A stretch of 64,000 nucleotides of DNA from Gp6-AA40 sp035263125. Its GTDB lineage: Bacteria; Acidobacteriota; Vicinamibacteria; Vicinamibacterales; UBA2999. The notes below the pieces were generated by a model, which was not told the origin of the DNA, made no database searches, and saw nothing but the letters and a program-made list of their open reading frames with translations. The stretch's first letter is position 1. Every line of letters begins with the position of its first letter. This document shows, piece after piece, positions 18,641 to 27,053 of the stretch. The stretch is from assembly GCA_035263125.1 (NCBI GenBank), contig DATFRP010000359.1:1-64000 (forward strand). The letters are read 5' to 3'. The position numbers and the translations under genes are program-made.

Positions 18641-19235
18641 GGCTGGTGCCAAAGCCACGGCATTGCTCGTGCTCGGGCACGGCGCGGGGGCGGGACAACA
18701 ACATCCGTTCATGGTGAGCATGGCTCGTGCGCTCAGCACGAAAGGCGTGTCGACGGTGACGTTCGACTTCCCGTACATGAGAGAACATCGCAAGGTTCCT
18801 GATCGTGCGCCGGTGCTCGAGGCGGCGTTTGGCGAGGCGATTGCCGCCGCGGGCAAATGGGTTCCAGGCCTGCCCCTCTTCATCGGTGGTAAATCAATGG
18901 GTGGTCGGATGGCGACACACCTCGGGGCACAGCAGCTGGACGGCCTCGAGGGGCTGGTCGTCTTTGGCTATCCACTTCATCCGCCCGGAAAGCCGGATCA
19001 ACCTCGCGTGGCGCATCTGCCATCGATCACGGTACCAACGCTGATCGTCCAAGGCGAGCGCGACACCTTCGGAACGCCCGCGGAGCTCCGGCCGGTGCTG
19101 AAGACGATGAAGGCTCCGGTCACGCTTCACGTGGTCGCAAAAGGCGATCACTCATTGACCGTGCGTGGACAGAATCGCGACGACATGATCACCGAAGTGA
19201 CAGACCATGTCGTCAGTTGGATTGCCAACCTCTGA
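18606..19235 (+). CDS. Alpha/beta hydrolase (Tex30/KANL3-like)
   Basis: Soluble hydrolase of about 209 aa. LLVLGHGAGAGQQHPF is the opening strand and oxyanion loop, GGKSMGGRMA carries the nucleophile serine, GERDTFG the acid and KGDHSL the histidine, so the catalytic triad looks complete. The family has no firm substrate; members are often annotated as dienelactone hydrolase-like. The only ATG with sensible spacing, at 18606, lies inside a 24-bp repeat unit, and the usual first beta-strands are replaced by MGLSQVGAIGYEAGA. The array may therefore have replaced or created the 5' end. A second array in opposite orientation follows the stop. Confidence 0.85.
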   Translation: MGLSQVGAIGYEAGAKATALLVLGHGAGAGQQHPFMVSMARALSTKGVSTVTFDFPYMREHRKVPDRAPVLEAAFGEAIAAAGKWVPGLPLFIGGKSMGGRMATHLGAQQLDGLEGLVVFGYPLHPPGKPDQPRVAHLPSITVPTLIVQGERDTFGTPAELRPVLKTMKAPVTLHVVAKGDHSLTVRGQNRDDMITEVTDHVVSWIANL

Positions 19236-19365
19236 CGGATCGGTGGCGAGGCCCATCACCATACCGCGATGCTGCTCGAGGAGAGCAGACCCACCGCGCC
19301 AGCCAGAACCGCTCGTCGTCGCGGAAACCGTCCTCGAAACTCCGTTCCATCTGCGACGCGGCGAC

Positions 19366-19468
19366 GCACCGACCTGCGTCAGCCCCATCGCACCGACTAT
19401 CGTAAGCGGGGTCGCACCGACTATCGCCAGTCGATCGCACCGACACACGTAAGAGCGATCGCACCGAC
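19366..19468 (-). repeat. Array B: five 24-bp repeats, inverted relative to array A
   Basis: Minus-strand copies of the GTCGGTGC core lie at 19366, 19390, 19414, 19437 and 19461 (steps 24, 24, 23, 24). Two neighbouring units, with spacers CCCCGCTTACGATA and GGGGCTGACGCAG, match two neighbouring units of array A almost exactly and in the same order. The two arrays thus form a long inverted repeat around the hydrolase gene. The region 19236-19482 holds nothing else that I recognise. Confidence 0.88.
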
Positions 19469-19482
19469 AAAAGACAGAGGCG

Positions 19483-20244
19483 TCAGTCTGCGTACGGCTG
19501 ACGCAAATGAATGGGCTTCGATTTCGCCCGCACCCGCAGGTTGATCATCTCGACGAAAATCGAGAAGCCCATCGCAAAGTAGATATAGCCCTTCGGGATG
19601 TGCTGCTCGAACCCTTCCGCGATGAGCGACACGCCGATGAGCAGCAGGAAGCTGAGCGCGAGCATCTTGACCGTCGGATGTCGTTCGACGAACTCGCTGA
19701 TCGTGCCCGCCGACACCAGCATGACGCCGACGGCGAGGACGACCGCAAGCACCATCACCGCGAGGTCCTCGGCCATGCCGACCGCCGTGATCACCGAGTC
19801 GAGTGAGAAGATGATGTCGAGCAGCAATATCTGCACGATCACGCCCGCGAACGACGCTGCCACGCGCGCGCTCGTCTCGCCCTCGTCCCCTTCGAGCTTC
19901 TCGTGAATTTCATGCGTGCTCTTGGCGATGAGGAAGAGCCCGCCGACGAGCATGATGAGATCGCGCCCCGAGATCTCGTGTCCCCAGACGCTGAACAGCG
20001 GTGCCGTCAAGCGGATGACCCACGTGATCGACCAGAGCAGCCCGATCCGGATGAACATCGCCAGCGACAACCCGATTTTCCGGGCGCGCGGTCGATCCGC
20101 GTGCGGCAGCTTCCCCGAGAGGATCGAAATGAAGACGATGTTGTCGATGCCCAGCACGATTTCGAGGATGGTGAGCGTGGCGAGCGCGATCCACCCCTCC
20201 GCGCTGGTCGTCCAGCCGAATGCGCCTGCCAGCCACCCGGACAT
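19483..20244 (-). CDS. TerC family integral membrane protein
   Basis: 253-aa protein with about seven membrane segments. The TerC signatures GIDNIVFISI (segment 2) and DIIFSLDSVITAVGMA are present; their acidic residues lie within membrane segments and probably bind Mn(II) or Ca(II). Related bacterial proteins (Alx, MeeF/MeeY) export manganese. Tellurite resistance is the historical name only. No riboswitch of the yybP-ykoY type was recognised upstream. It is 13 nt downstream of the small conserved protein gene on the same strand. Confidence 0.92.
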   Translation of the reverse strand: MSGWLAGAFGWTTSAEGWIALATLTILEIVLGIDNIVFISILSGKLPHADRPRARKIGLSLAMFIRIGLLWSITWVIRLTAPLFSVWGHEISGRDLIMLVGGLFLIAKSTHEIHEKLEGDEGETSARVAASFAGVIVQILLLDIIFSLDSVITAVGMAEDLAVMVLAVVLAVGVMLVSAGTISEFVERHPTVKMLALSFLLLIGVSLIAEGFEQHIPKGYIYFAMGFSIFVEMINLRVRAKSKPIHLRQPYAD

Positions 20245-20257
20245 ACAGTGAGCGTTC

Positions 20258-20776
20258 CTACGCGCGTGGAACGAGTGTGCCGAGCTCTGGCGCGTTGGCG
20301 AGGGGCCCCCACGTCTCGGGGTCCTGCCAGATCAACGTCGCGAGATAGAGCGACACGTCTTCAGGGGCATACGAGCTGCCCAGCGTCCGGGCCGCCTCGG
20401 CGAGCCGTTCGGGCGACGGCGCCTCGAGATCACCCTCCGCGATGAGCCCGTCCTCGTGAGCAATGCCGAGCGCGTCGAGGAAGCTCGCCATCATCGGACG
20501 TTGATGGTGTAGATGAAAGGCCACCAGGAGACGTGCCGCAACGATCTCCGACACACCGGCGAGCGACGTGAGATAGCGCGATTTCTTGTCTCGCGGGAGC
20601 GCCTGCACGCTCTTGAGACGGAACTTGATGCGCTGCGCGATCGCGGCAATCGCTTCAGCCTGCTCCGCAGCGGCGTTGTCGTCCTGCCAGAAGGCATCGG
20701 CCGCCTGCAGTTTGCGCTCGGTTGAAAGCGACTTCCACAACTGCGACGGACGGGGGATATCGGGGACGTCGGCCAT
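20258..20776 (-). CDS. Conserved hypothetical protein
   Basis: 172-aa soluble, largely alpha-helical protein (LWKSLSTERKLQAADAFW, AIAAIAQRIKFRLKSVQALP, ASFLDALGIAHEDGLI). No domain with known function is recognised. It lies upstream of terC by 13 nt and is probably cotranscribed. The start ATG is 28 bp from the divergent ferredoxin start, so the two share a very short promoter region. Confidence 0.78.
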   Translation of the reverse strand: MADVPDIPRPSQLWKSLSTERKLQAADAFWQDDNAAAEQAEAIAAIAQRIKFRLKSVQALPRDKKSRYLTSLAGVSEIVAARLLVAFHLHHQRPMMASFLDALGIAHEDGLIAEGDLEAPSPERLAEAARTLGSSYAPEDVSLYLATLIWQDPETWGPLANAPELGTLVPRA

Positions 20777-20791
20777 GATCTCGACCTACGT

Positions 20792-20797
20792 TAACAT
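20792..20797 (+). promoter_or_regulatory. Possible -10 box of the ferredoxin gene
   Basis: TAACAT ends 7 nt before the ferredoxin ATG in a 28-bp divergent intergenic space. This is a weak match, but its position fits the leaderless pattern seen elsewhere in the window. Confidence 0.3.
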
Positions 20798-20804
20798 AGC
20801 GAGC

Positions 20805-21155
20805 ATGCCGAAGCTGTCAGTCGAGGGGTTCTCCGCCGTTGATGTCGAGTCGGGCAAGCGTCTCGTGCTCGCGATCGAACAGGATGCTGGCGTCGACATC
20901 CTGCACGCGTGCGGAGGCAATGCGCGCTGCACCACCTGCCGTGTCGAGTTCCTGCTCGGGGAGCCGTCGCGGATGACGATGGCCGAGAAGACGCGACTCG
21001 AAGAGAAAGGGTTGACCGGTGTCCGGCTGGCGTGCCAGATCGCGCTCGACCACGACATGACCGTGCGCGCGATCAGCCGACTGACGGGAAGCGGTCGACC
21101 GGATCCGGGCAAGACGCCCGAGTCGACGATTCAGCCGCCGCCTGAGTGGGTGTGA
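20805..21155 (+). CDS. [2Fe-2S] ferredoxin
   Basis: Electron carrier of 116 aa. The cluster ligands are arranged CGGNARCTTC (Cx5Cx2C) with a fourth cysteine in RLACQ about 37 residues later, as in adrenodoxin-like ferredoxins. Strand ESGKRLVLAIEQDAGVDILHAC precedes the loop. The C-terminal tail is proline-rich (PPPEWV). A redox partner is not encoded next to it; the monooxygenase at 8.7 kb is of a flavin type that does not need a ferredoxin. Confidence 0.9.
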   Translation: MPKLSVEGFSAVDVESGKRLVLAIEQDAGVDILHACGGNARCTTCRVEFLLGEPSRMTMAEKTRLEEKGLTGVRLACQIALDHDMTVRAISRLTGSGRPDPGKTPESTIQPPPEWV

Positions 21156-21186
21156 TTTGTAGAGCGCAGTAGCACCGCTCCGCCGT

Positions 21187-22209
21187 TCAGTCGATCGAGA
21201 TCTTCCGCAGCAGGTGGAAATCCGAGAGCATCTTGCCGGCGCCGAGCACCACCGCCGAGAGCGGATCCTCGGCGACCTGCACGGGCAGGCCGGTCTCGAA
21301 CCGCAGACGCTCGTCGAGATTCTGCAGCAGCGCGCCACCGCCGCTGAGCACGATCCCGCGATCGCAGACGTCGGCTGAGAGCTCTGGCGGAATGCGCTCG
21401 AGCGCGTCGCGCACGGCCTGGACCATCATGCGCACCGGTTCGGCCAGCGCCTCGCGAACCTGCTTGTCGTCGAGGACGACCGTGCACGGCTTGCCCTCGA
21501 GCACGTGACGGCCCTTGACTTCCATCTCCTTGCGCTTGACGAGCGGCGCCGCCGAGCCGAGCTCGATCTTGATGCGCTCCGCCGTCCGTTCGCCGATGAG
21601 GAGGTCGTGCTCACGCTTCACGTACTGCGCGATCGCATCGTCCATGGCGTTGCCGGCCACCCGCACCGATTTGCTGTAGACGATGCCCGCCAGCGAGATG
21701 ACCGCGATGTCGGTCGTCCCGCCGCCGATGTCGACGATCATGTTGCCGGCCGCTTCGGTGATCGGCAGACCCGCGCCGATCGCCGCCGCCATCGCTTCTT
21801 CGATCAAGTGCACTTCGCTGGCCTTGGCGCGGTACGCGCTGTCTTTCACCGCCCGGCGCTCGACCTGCGTGATCTCGGAGGGCACGCCGATCACCACGCG
21901 CGGCCGCACGAACGTCTTGCGCCGGTGCGCCTTCTTGATGAAGTAATCGAGCATCTTCTCGGCCGCCTCGAAATCGGCGATCACGCCGTCTCGCATCGGA
22001 CGAATGGCCGTGATGCTTCCAGGGGTGCGTCCCAACATCTCTTTCGCGTCGTTGCCAACGGCTTCGATCTGGTCGTTGACGTTGTTGACCGCGACGATCG
22101 ATGGCTCATTCAGGACGATACCCGCCCCGCGCGCGAACACACAGGTATTGGCCGTTCCAAGGTCGATCGCCAGGTCGTGTGAGAACAGCGACAGCGCGCC
22201 GAGCAGCAT
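21187..22209 (-). CDS. mreB: Rod shape-determining actin homologue MreB
   Basis: Actin-like ATPase that guides lateral cell-wall synthesis. Visible motifs: phosphate 1 DLGTANTCVFA, VIGVPSEITQVERRA, phosphate 2 NMIVDIGGGTTDIAVISL, and the adenosine motif GIVLSGGGALLQNLDERL. Length 340 aa is standard. GAGGG lies about 8 nt before the ATG. mreC, mreD or pbp2 are not next to it: the neighbours are a ferredoxin and secreted DUF6152-type genes. It may be the only copy or a second MreB; the window cannot tell. Confidence 0.95.
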   Translation of the reverse strand: MLLGALSLFSHDLAIDLGTANTCVFARGAGIVLNEPSIVAVNNVNDQIEAVGNDAKEMLGRTPGSITAIRPMRDGVIADFEAAEKMLDYFIKKAHRRKTFVRPRVVIGVPSEITQVERRAVKDSAYRAKASEVHLIEEAMAAAIGAGLPITEAAGNMIVDIGGGTTDIAVISLAGIVYSKSVRVAGNAMDDAIAQYVKREHDLLIGERTAERIKIELGSAAPLVKRKEMEVKGRHVLEGKPCTVVLDDKQVREALAEPVRMMVQAVRDALERIPPELSADVCDRGIVLSGGGALLQNLDERLRFETGLPVQVAEDPLSAVVLGAGKMLSDFHLLRKISID

Positions 22210-22434
22210 CGTGAGAACCCTCTTTTTCCTTTACCGCGAGTAAGTTGTTGGGCGAGCCTGGGGATGGTGAGAGTCGCAAGGAACATGCCCGCGGTGTCCC
22301 ACTTTCGCGTTCGCTGGATCCGCTCCGATTTGCACACCGTTGCTGGATTACAGCACCGACAACGGCTGGCCTCGCATCCCAGAAATTACACACGCGATGC
22401 CAAATCCGTCATTTAGCGAGGGTCCTGATTCGGC

Positions 22435-22440
22435 TATATT
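22435..22440 (+). promoter_or_regulatory. -10 box of the secreted DUF6152 cluster
   Basis: TATATT about 38 nt before the first gene of the cluster, leaving a leader with an AGGAG ribosome binding site. The remainder of the 22210-22477 gap shows nothing recognisable. Confidence 0.4.
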
Positions 22441-22477
22441 TCCGCCGGACGAACGCGTGAACAGGAGACGCCCCTCG

Positions 22478-22876
22478 ATGAGACGTTCAGTCGTTCTTCT
22501 GATCTGCTCACTGTCAGGCCTCGCGTCCGCTACAACCCTCGCGCAGGAAGGGCATCCGCTCACGGGCACCTGGTCTGGCGACTGGGGTTCAGGGCCTTCG
22601 AAACGAACGCACGTCACCATGGTGATGGCATGGGACGGCAAGACCGTGACAGGCACGATCAATCCGGGTCCCGATGCCGTTGCTGTTCAGAGCATCACGC
22701 TCGACGTCACGACCTGGACGATCCGCTTCGAAGCGGACGGCAAGGATTCCGCTGGCATGCCCGTTCACATTGCTGCCGAGGGCCGCGTCGAGGACATCGC
22801 CTCGGCGCACCGCACGATCAGCGGCACCTGGCGGCAAGGCACCACCAAAGCCGACTTCAAGCTGACGCGGGACTGA
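22478..22876 (+). CDS. Secreted small beta-rich protein, unknown function
   Basis: 132-aa protein with a clear signal peptide (MRRSVVLLICSLSGLASATTLAQ). The mature part has LTGTWSGDWG, VTGTINPGPD and ISGTWRQGTTKADFKLTRD, a lipocalin-like or DUF-type barrel pattern that is common in secreted acidobacterial proteins. No active site is seen. It is the first gene of a four-gene plus-strand cluster; the next gene starts 5 nt after its stop. AGGAG 10 nt upstream of the ATG supports the start. Confidence 0.8.
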   Translation: MRRSVVLLICSLSGLASATTLAQEGHPLTGTWSGDWGSGPSKRTHVTMVMAWDGKTVTGTINPGPDAVAVQSITLDVTTWTIRFEADGKDSAGMPVHIAAEGRVEDIASAHRTISGTWRQGTTKADFKLTRD

Positions 22877-22881
22877 GCGCT

Positions 22882-23994
22882 GTGAGACGCAACGCGCTAC
22901 TCGGCTTGACCGCAACGATCCTCTTGGGGTGGACGGCGTTGGCCGCGCAGCGCGCGGCGTCGGCGGTATACGACTCCGAGCGACAGATTCGACTCGAGGG
23001 CGTCGTGACGCGCGTCGATTGGGTCAATCCGCGCGCGTTCTTCTTCGTCGATGTTCGCGACGGCGACGTCGTCGCGAACTGGGCGGTGGAATTCGGCAAT
23101 CCCATCGAGCTCGAACGAAACCGCTGGAAGCGGAGCACGCTCCGCATCGGCGATATCGTCATCGTCGACGCGACGCCGGCACGCGATGTCACTCGTCAGG
23201 TCCTCGCGCGATCCGTCGTCCACAAAGCGACGGGAAAGAGATTGTTCGAGCTGCCCGCCGCACGGCCGAGAGCATCGCTGAAGCTACCCCCGCCACGGTG
23301 GCCCGATGGACAGATTCGTCTCGGCCCGCCCGCGGGACAGAAAGGCTACTGGGGCGCTGCAAGCGTGAAGGGGCTCGTCGAATCGAAAGCCGCGTCGGTG
23401 CGGATGAATGACGAGGGCCTCCTCATGGACTTGAGTGAGGTCGACCGCGTGGCACCATTCCAACCGTGGGCGAAGGCCGTGTACCTCCATCGCCAGCGCA
23501 CGCGATTGAAGGATGATCCGATCGCCCGCTGCATGCCGCCGGGCGGCCCCAGACAATTCATGAGGCCGAACGGATTTCAGTTCATCGAGCAGCGCGAGCT
23601 GGGTCGCATCCTGGTGCTGATGGGCGGAGGCAATCGCAACTGGCGGGTGATCTATACCGATGGACGTCCCCAAGGTCAGGCGGCTGAAGTCGTCCTCTCA
23701 TTCTTCGGCAATTCGGTCGGGCGCTGGGACAAGGACGTGCTCGTCGTCGATTCGATCGGTTACAACGAACGGTTCTGGTTCACCAACGGCGGGCTTCCCC
23801 ACACCGAGGCACTGCATCTCGTCGAACGGTTCTCGAGGCCCAATCTCGACATACTGCGGTATGAGGTGACGGTCGACGACCCACGCACCTACACCCGTCC
23901 CTGGACCGGCGGATGGACGGTGCAGTGGGTGCCCGGCGAGGAGATCGAAGAATACTTCTGCGAGGAGAACGCGGAATCTACGTTCATACGATAA
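22882..23994 (+). CDS. Secreted fusion of DUF6152 and a GRWDGDTLVV-type domain
   Basis: 370-aa exported protein. After a signal peptide (LLGLTATILLGWTALAAQ), residues about 25-125 are DUF6152-like: RLEGVVTRVDWVNPRAFFFV then LRIGDIVIVDATPA. From residue 130 a second domain begins with PPRWPDGQIRLGP, and has WRVIYTDGRP, GNSVGRWDKDVLVVDSIGYN, LHLVERF, TVDDPRTYTRPW and EEIEEYFCEENAE. The following two genes encode these two domains as separate proteins. Function is unknown. GTG at 22882 is chosen as the start because it opens the signal peptide. Confidence 0.82.
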   Translation: MRRNALLGLTATILLGWTALAAQRAASAVYDSERQIRLEGVVTRVDWVNPRAFFFVDVRDGDVVANWAVEFGNPIELERNRWKRSTLRIGDIVIVDATPARDVTRQVLARSVVHKATGKRLFELPAARPRASLKLPPPRWPDGQIRLGPPAGQKGYWGAASVKGLVESKAASVRMNDEGLLMDLSEVDRVAPFQPWAKAVYLHRQRTRLKDDPIARCMPPGGPRQFMRPNGFQFIEQRELGRILVLMGGGNRNWRVIYTDGRPQGQAAEVVLSFFGNSVGRWDKDVLVVDSIGYNERFWFTNGGLPHTEALHLVERFSRPNLDILRYEVTVDDPRTYTRPWTGGWTVQWVPGEEIEEYFCEENAESTFIR

Positions 23995-24005
23995 GGGGCA
24001 GAACG

Positions 24006-24404
24006 ATGGCACTCACACGTCCCACCCGTCACATCGCGGGGCTGATCCTCTGGTCGATGGCTCTTGGCGGCCCGCTCGCCGCCCATCATTCATTCGACGC
24101 TGAATACGACTCGAGCAAACCGATCACGATCACCGGTGTCGTGACGAAGCTCGATTGGGCCAACCCGCATGCGTACGTCTACCTCGATTCGAAGGCCGCG
24201 AACGGCGACGTCAAGCGCTATCGCATCGAAATGGGGCCGCCCTATGCGCTCGTGCGCGGCGGGTGGAAACGCGACACGCTGAAGATCGGCGACACCGTCA
24301 CCGTGGAGAACGCCGCGCTGTCGAAGGACGGAAGCGATTCGGCGGGGTCGATGCCGACGACGCAGATGCGACTGGCGAGCGGCCAGAAGCTCACCATGAG
24401 GTAG
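24006..24404 (+). CDS. Secreted DUF6152 protein
   Basis: 132-aa exported protein. Signal peptide LILWSMALGGPLAAHHSF ends at the family's HHSF motif. ITITGVVTKLDWANPHAYVYL and LKIGDTVTVENAAL match DUF6152, probably an OB-like beta-barrel. It is the stand-alone form of the N-terminal domain of the gene before it. AAGGGG lies 9 nt upstream of the ATG. The HH after the signal site could bind a metal; this is inference only. Confidence 0.85.
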   Translation: MALTRPTRHIAGLILWSMALGGPLAAHHSFDAEYDSSKPITITGVVTKLDWANPHAYVYLDSKAANGDVKRYRIEMGPPYALVRGGWKRDTLKIGDTVTVENAALSKDGSDSAGSMPTTQMRLASGQKLTMR

Positions 24405-24407
24405 TCC

Positions 24408-25190
24408 ATGCGGATGCGATTTGCGCGCTGGCTGACCTGTCCGCCGAAGCCTTGGCGGAGGTGGAAACCAGCGCTCTACGTCGTGTGTTTGACCGTCAGT
24501 GTCAGCGCTCAAACGCAGCCGCCTTCAGCGCCGCCGGCGAATCTCACGACGCCGCGATGGCCCAATGGACGCGTCAATCTCGGATCGACGCCGGATCAGA
24601 AAGGCTATTGGGAGATTCGTCCCGGCCTGGGCGGCGTGCCACGTCCGGCCGACGTGCCGTTTCTGCCCTGGGCCCGCGCGCTGTCGGAGTACCGCGCGTC
24701 GCGCACCGACCTGTATCCCCCGCTCGTGCACTGCAAGCCCGCCGGCGGACCAGGATTCTTCAACGCGCCGGGCTTCGAGATCGTCGACGTTCCGGAGCAG
24801 CAGCGCATCTTCATCCTGAACATCGCGGGACCGCATTCCTGGCGGGTGATTTACCTGGACGGCCGCCCGCATCCGAGCGGTGACGACCTGCGCCCGACGT
24901 ATCTCGGTCACTCCGTCGGCCGCTGGGACGGCGACACGCTCGTGGTCGACACCGTCGGCTTCAACGAGAAGCAGTGGATCGTCGGGACGTATCCGACGAC
25001 CGAGAAGCTGCACATGACCGAGCGCCTTCAACGTCCTGACGTGCGCACGCTCTCCTATGAGGCAACGATCGACGATCCCGGCGCCTACACCGCGCCATGG
25101 ACCGTCAAGTGGACGATCTCCGCGACATCGAAGTCGTCGTGGATGCCGGGTGGCGAGATCTTCGAGTACATCTGTCAGGGCGGAGACTAA
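24408..25190 (+). CDS. Secreted GRWDGDTLVV-type protein
   Basis: 260-aa protein with a basic N-terminus and a hydrophobic core (ALYVVCLTVSVSAQ), likely a signal peptide. The mature part has TTPRWPNGRVNLG, VHCKPAGGPGFFNAPG, WRVIYLDGRPH, GHSVGRWDGDTLVVDTVGFN, KLHMTERLQRP, TIDDPGAYTAPW and EIFEYICQG. The family is greatly expanded in Acidobacteriota and has no known function. The start is 3 nt after the stop of the DUF6152 gene, so translation is likely coupled. It corresponds to the C-terminal domain of the fusion gene upstream. Confidence 0.83.
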   Translation: MRMRFARWLTCPPKPWRRWKPALYVVCLTVSVSAQTQPPSAPPANLTTPRWPNGRVNLGSTPDQKGYWEIRPGLGGVPRPADVPFLPWARALSEYRASRTDLYPPLVHCKPAGGPGFFNAPGFEIVDVPEQQRIFILNIAGPHSWRVIYLDGRPHPSGDDLRPTYLGHSVGRWDGDTLVVDTVGFNEKQWIVGTYPTTEKLHMTERLQRPDVRTLSYEATIDDPGAYTAPWTVKWTISATSKSSWMPGGEIFEYICQGGD

Positions 25191-25198
25191 AGCAGGAA

Positions 25199-27037
25199 TC
25201 AGTCCTCGCTCTTTTTCGGACGCATATTCGACGCGAGAATCCGCTTCCGAAGCCGGATGCTCTTCGGCGTGACCTCGACCAGTTCGTCGTCGTTGATGAA
25301 CTCGATCGCCTGTTCGAGGCTGAGAAGGCGGGGCGGAATGAGACGGATGGCTTCGTCGGCGGTCGATGCGCGCATGTTCGTCTGCTTCTTCTCCTTCGTG
25401 ACGTTCACATCCATGTCGTTCGGCCGCGAGTTCTCGCCGATGATCATGCCCTCGTAGACATTGGTCGACGGCTCGAGGAAGATCTCGCCGCGTTCCTGCA
25501 GGTTGTAGATCGCGTACGCCGTGGCGATGCCCGCGCGATCGGCCACGAGCGCGCCGGTCGCACGAGACGGAATGGCCCCATGCCACGGCTCCCACCCGGC
25601 AAAGATGTGGTTCATGATGCCGGTCCCCTTGGTGTCGGTGAGGAACTGCGACCTGAACCCGATCAAGCCGCGCGCGGGGATGCGGAACTCCAGACGCACC
25701 CGGCCGCTGCCGTGATTGACCATCTTGGTCATGACGCCGCGGCGCGTCCCCACTTGCGCAATCACCACGCCCTGGAATTCCTCGGGCACATCGATCACGA
25801 GATCCTCGACCGGTTCGCTGCGAACGCCGTTGAGCATCTTGGTCACGATGTCGGGCCGTGAGACCTGCACCTCGTAGCCTTCGCGACGCATCATCTCGAT
25901 CAGAATCGACAGCTGCAGTTCGCCGCGGCCGATCACCTTCATCTGCTCGGGCGACTCGGTGTCCTCCACGCGTACCGAGACGTTGCCGAGCAGCTCGCGC
26001 GCCAGCCGATCGCGCAGGTTGCGAGAGGTCACATATTGCCCGTCGCGCCCGGCCATCGGCGAGGTGTTGACGCCGAAGATCATCGACACCGTCGGCTCGT
26101 CGACGGCAATCGGCGGAATGCGAAGCTTGTGCTCGGCATCGGCGATCGTCTCGCCGATGGTGATGTCGTCGATGCCGGCGAGACACACGATGTCGCCGGC
26201 CGTGGCCTGATCGATCTCGACGCGCTTCAGGCCGTCGAAAGCGAAGAGCTTCGTCACCTTGGTCTGCTGCTCGGTGCCATCCAGCTTCAGCACGCTCACC
26301 TGGTCGTTCAGCTTCACGGTGCCGTTGAAGACCCGGCCGATCGCGATTCGCCCCAGGTAGTCGCTCGAATCGAGGTTCGCGACCAGCATCTGCAGCGGCG
26401 CAGCCCGATCGCCTCTCGGCGGCGGCACGTGGTCCACGATCGCTTCGAACAGCGGTCGCAGGTTCTCGCCGGGCGCGTTCAATGCCTTACCGGCCGTCCC
26501 CGCGCGGGCGTTGGCGTACAACACGGGAAACTCGATCTGCTCCTCGGTGGCGTCGAGATCGATGAAGAGGTCATACACCTCGTTCAGCACTTCCTGCGGG
26601 CGCGCATCGGAACGATCGATCTTGTTCAGCACGACGATTGGCGGCAGCCCGCGCTCGAGCGCCTTGCGCAGGACGAAACGCGTCTGGGGCAGCGGCCCTT
26701 CCGACGCGTCCACCAGCAGCATGACACCGTCGACCATCGAGAGCGTCCGCTCGACTTCCCCCCCAAAATCCGCGTGTCCAGGCGTATCGACGATGTTGAT
26801 GAGGAGATCGTCGTAATGGACGGCGGTGTTCTTGGCCAGGATGGTGATGCCGCGCTCACGCTCGAGGTCGATGTTGTCCATCACCCGCTCGGCCACCTGT
26901 TGATTGGCACGAAATGCGCCGCTCTGACGCAGCAGCGCATCCACCAACGTGGTCTTTCCATGGTCGACGTGAGCAATGATCGCCACGTTACGACGCAGCG
27001 GGTTGGCCACTTGGGCGGCCTTACGGAGAGAAGACAT
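25199..27037 (-). CDS. typA: Ribosome-associated translational GTPase BipA/TypA
   Basis: EF-G-like GTPase of 612 aa used in ribosome assembly and stress adaptation. G1 is AHVDHGKTTL, the switch I region has RERGITI, G3 DTPGHADFG, and G4 NKIDR. Later domains match BipA (GRGELQLSILIEMMRREGYE) and end with NMRPKKSED. ATG 27037 directly follows GGGAGG and is 6 nt from a TATACT box, so the mRNA is probably leaderless and the GGGAGG not a working ribosome site. The frame stays open upstream across the 24-bp array, but that extension is repeat-derived. Confidence 0.95.
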   Translation of the reverse strand: MSSLRKAAQVANPLRRNVAIIAHVDHGKTTLVDALLRQSGAFRANQQVAERVMDNIDLERERGITILAKNTAVHYDDLLINIVDTPGHADFGGEVERTLSMVDGVMLLVDASEGPLPQTRFVLRKALERGLPPIVVLNKIDRSDARPQEVLNEVYDLFIDLDATEEQIEFPVLYANARAGTAGKALNAPGENLRPLFEAIVDHVPPPRGDRAAPLQMLVANLDSSDYLGRIAIGRVFNGTVKLNDQVSVLKLDGTEQQTKVTKLFAFDGLKRVEIDQATAGDIVCLAGIDDITIGETIADAEHKLRIPPIAVDEPTVSMIFGVNTSPMAGRDGQYVTSRNLRDRLARELLGNVSVRVEDTESPEQMKVIGRGELQLSILIEMMRREGYEVQVSRPDIVTKMLNGVRSEPVEDLVIDVPEEFQGVVIAQVGTRRGVMTKMVNHGSGRVRLEFRIPARGLIGFRSQFLTDTKGTGIMNHIFAGWEPWHGAIPSRATGALVADRAGIATAYAIYNLQERGEIFLEPSTNVYEGMIIGENSRPNDMDVNVTKEKKQTNMRASTADEAIRLIPPRLLSLEQAIEFINDDELVEVTPKSIRLRKRILASNMRPKKSED

Positions 27038-27043
27038 CCTCCC

Positions 27044-27049
27044 AGTATA
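27044..27049 (-). promoter_or_regulatory. -10 box of typA next to repeat array C
   Basis: TATACT on the minus strand, 6 nt before the ATG. The first unit of array C begins 5 bp further upstream, so the -35 region and any activator site lie inside the repeats. Confidence 0.5.
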
Positions 27050-27053
27050 ACGG

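Noticed and set aside
18454..19468. 24-bp arrays read as a CRISPR
   Set aside because: The unit is too short, spacer-like halves are 12 bp and themselves partly conserved, and no cas genes are present.
19483..20244. Tellurite-resistance island
   Set aside because: TerC alone, without terZABDEF, is a general metal-handling membrane protein.
24525..26186. Long minus-strand open frame opposite the DUF6152 cluster and within typA
   Set aside because: Composition (Arg/His-rich) is that of a shadow; typA in the correct frame has full family similarity.
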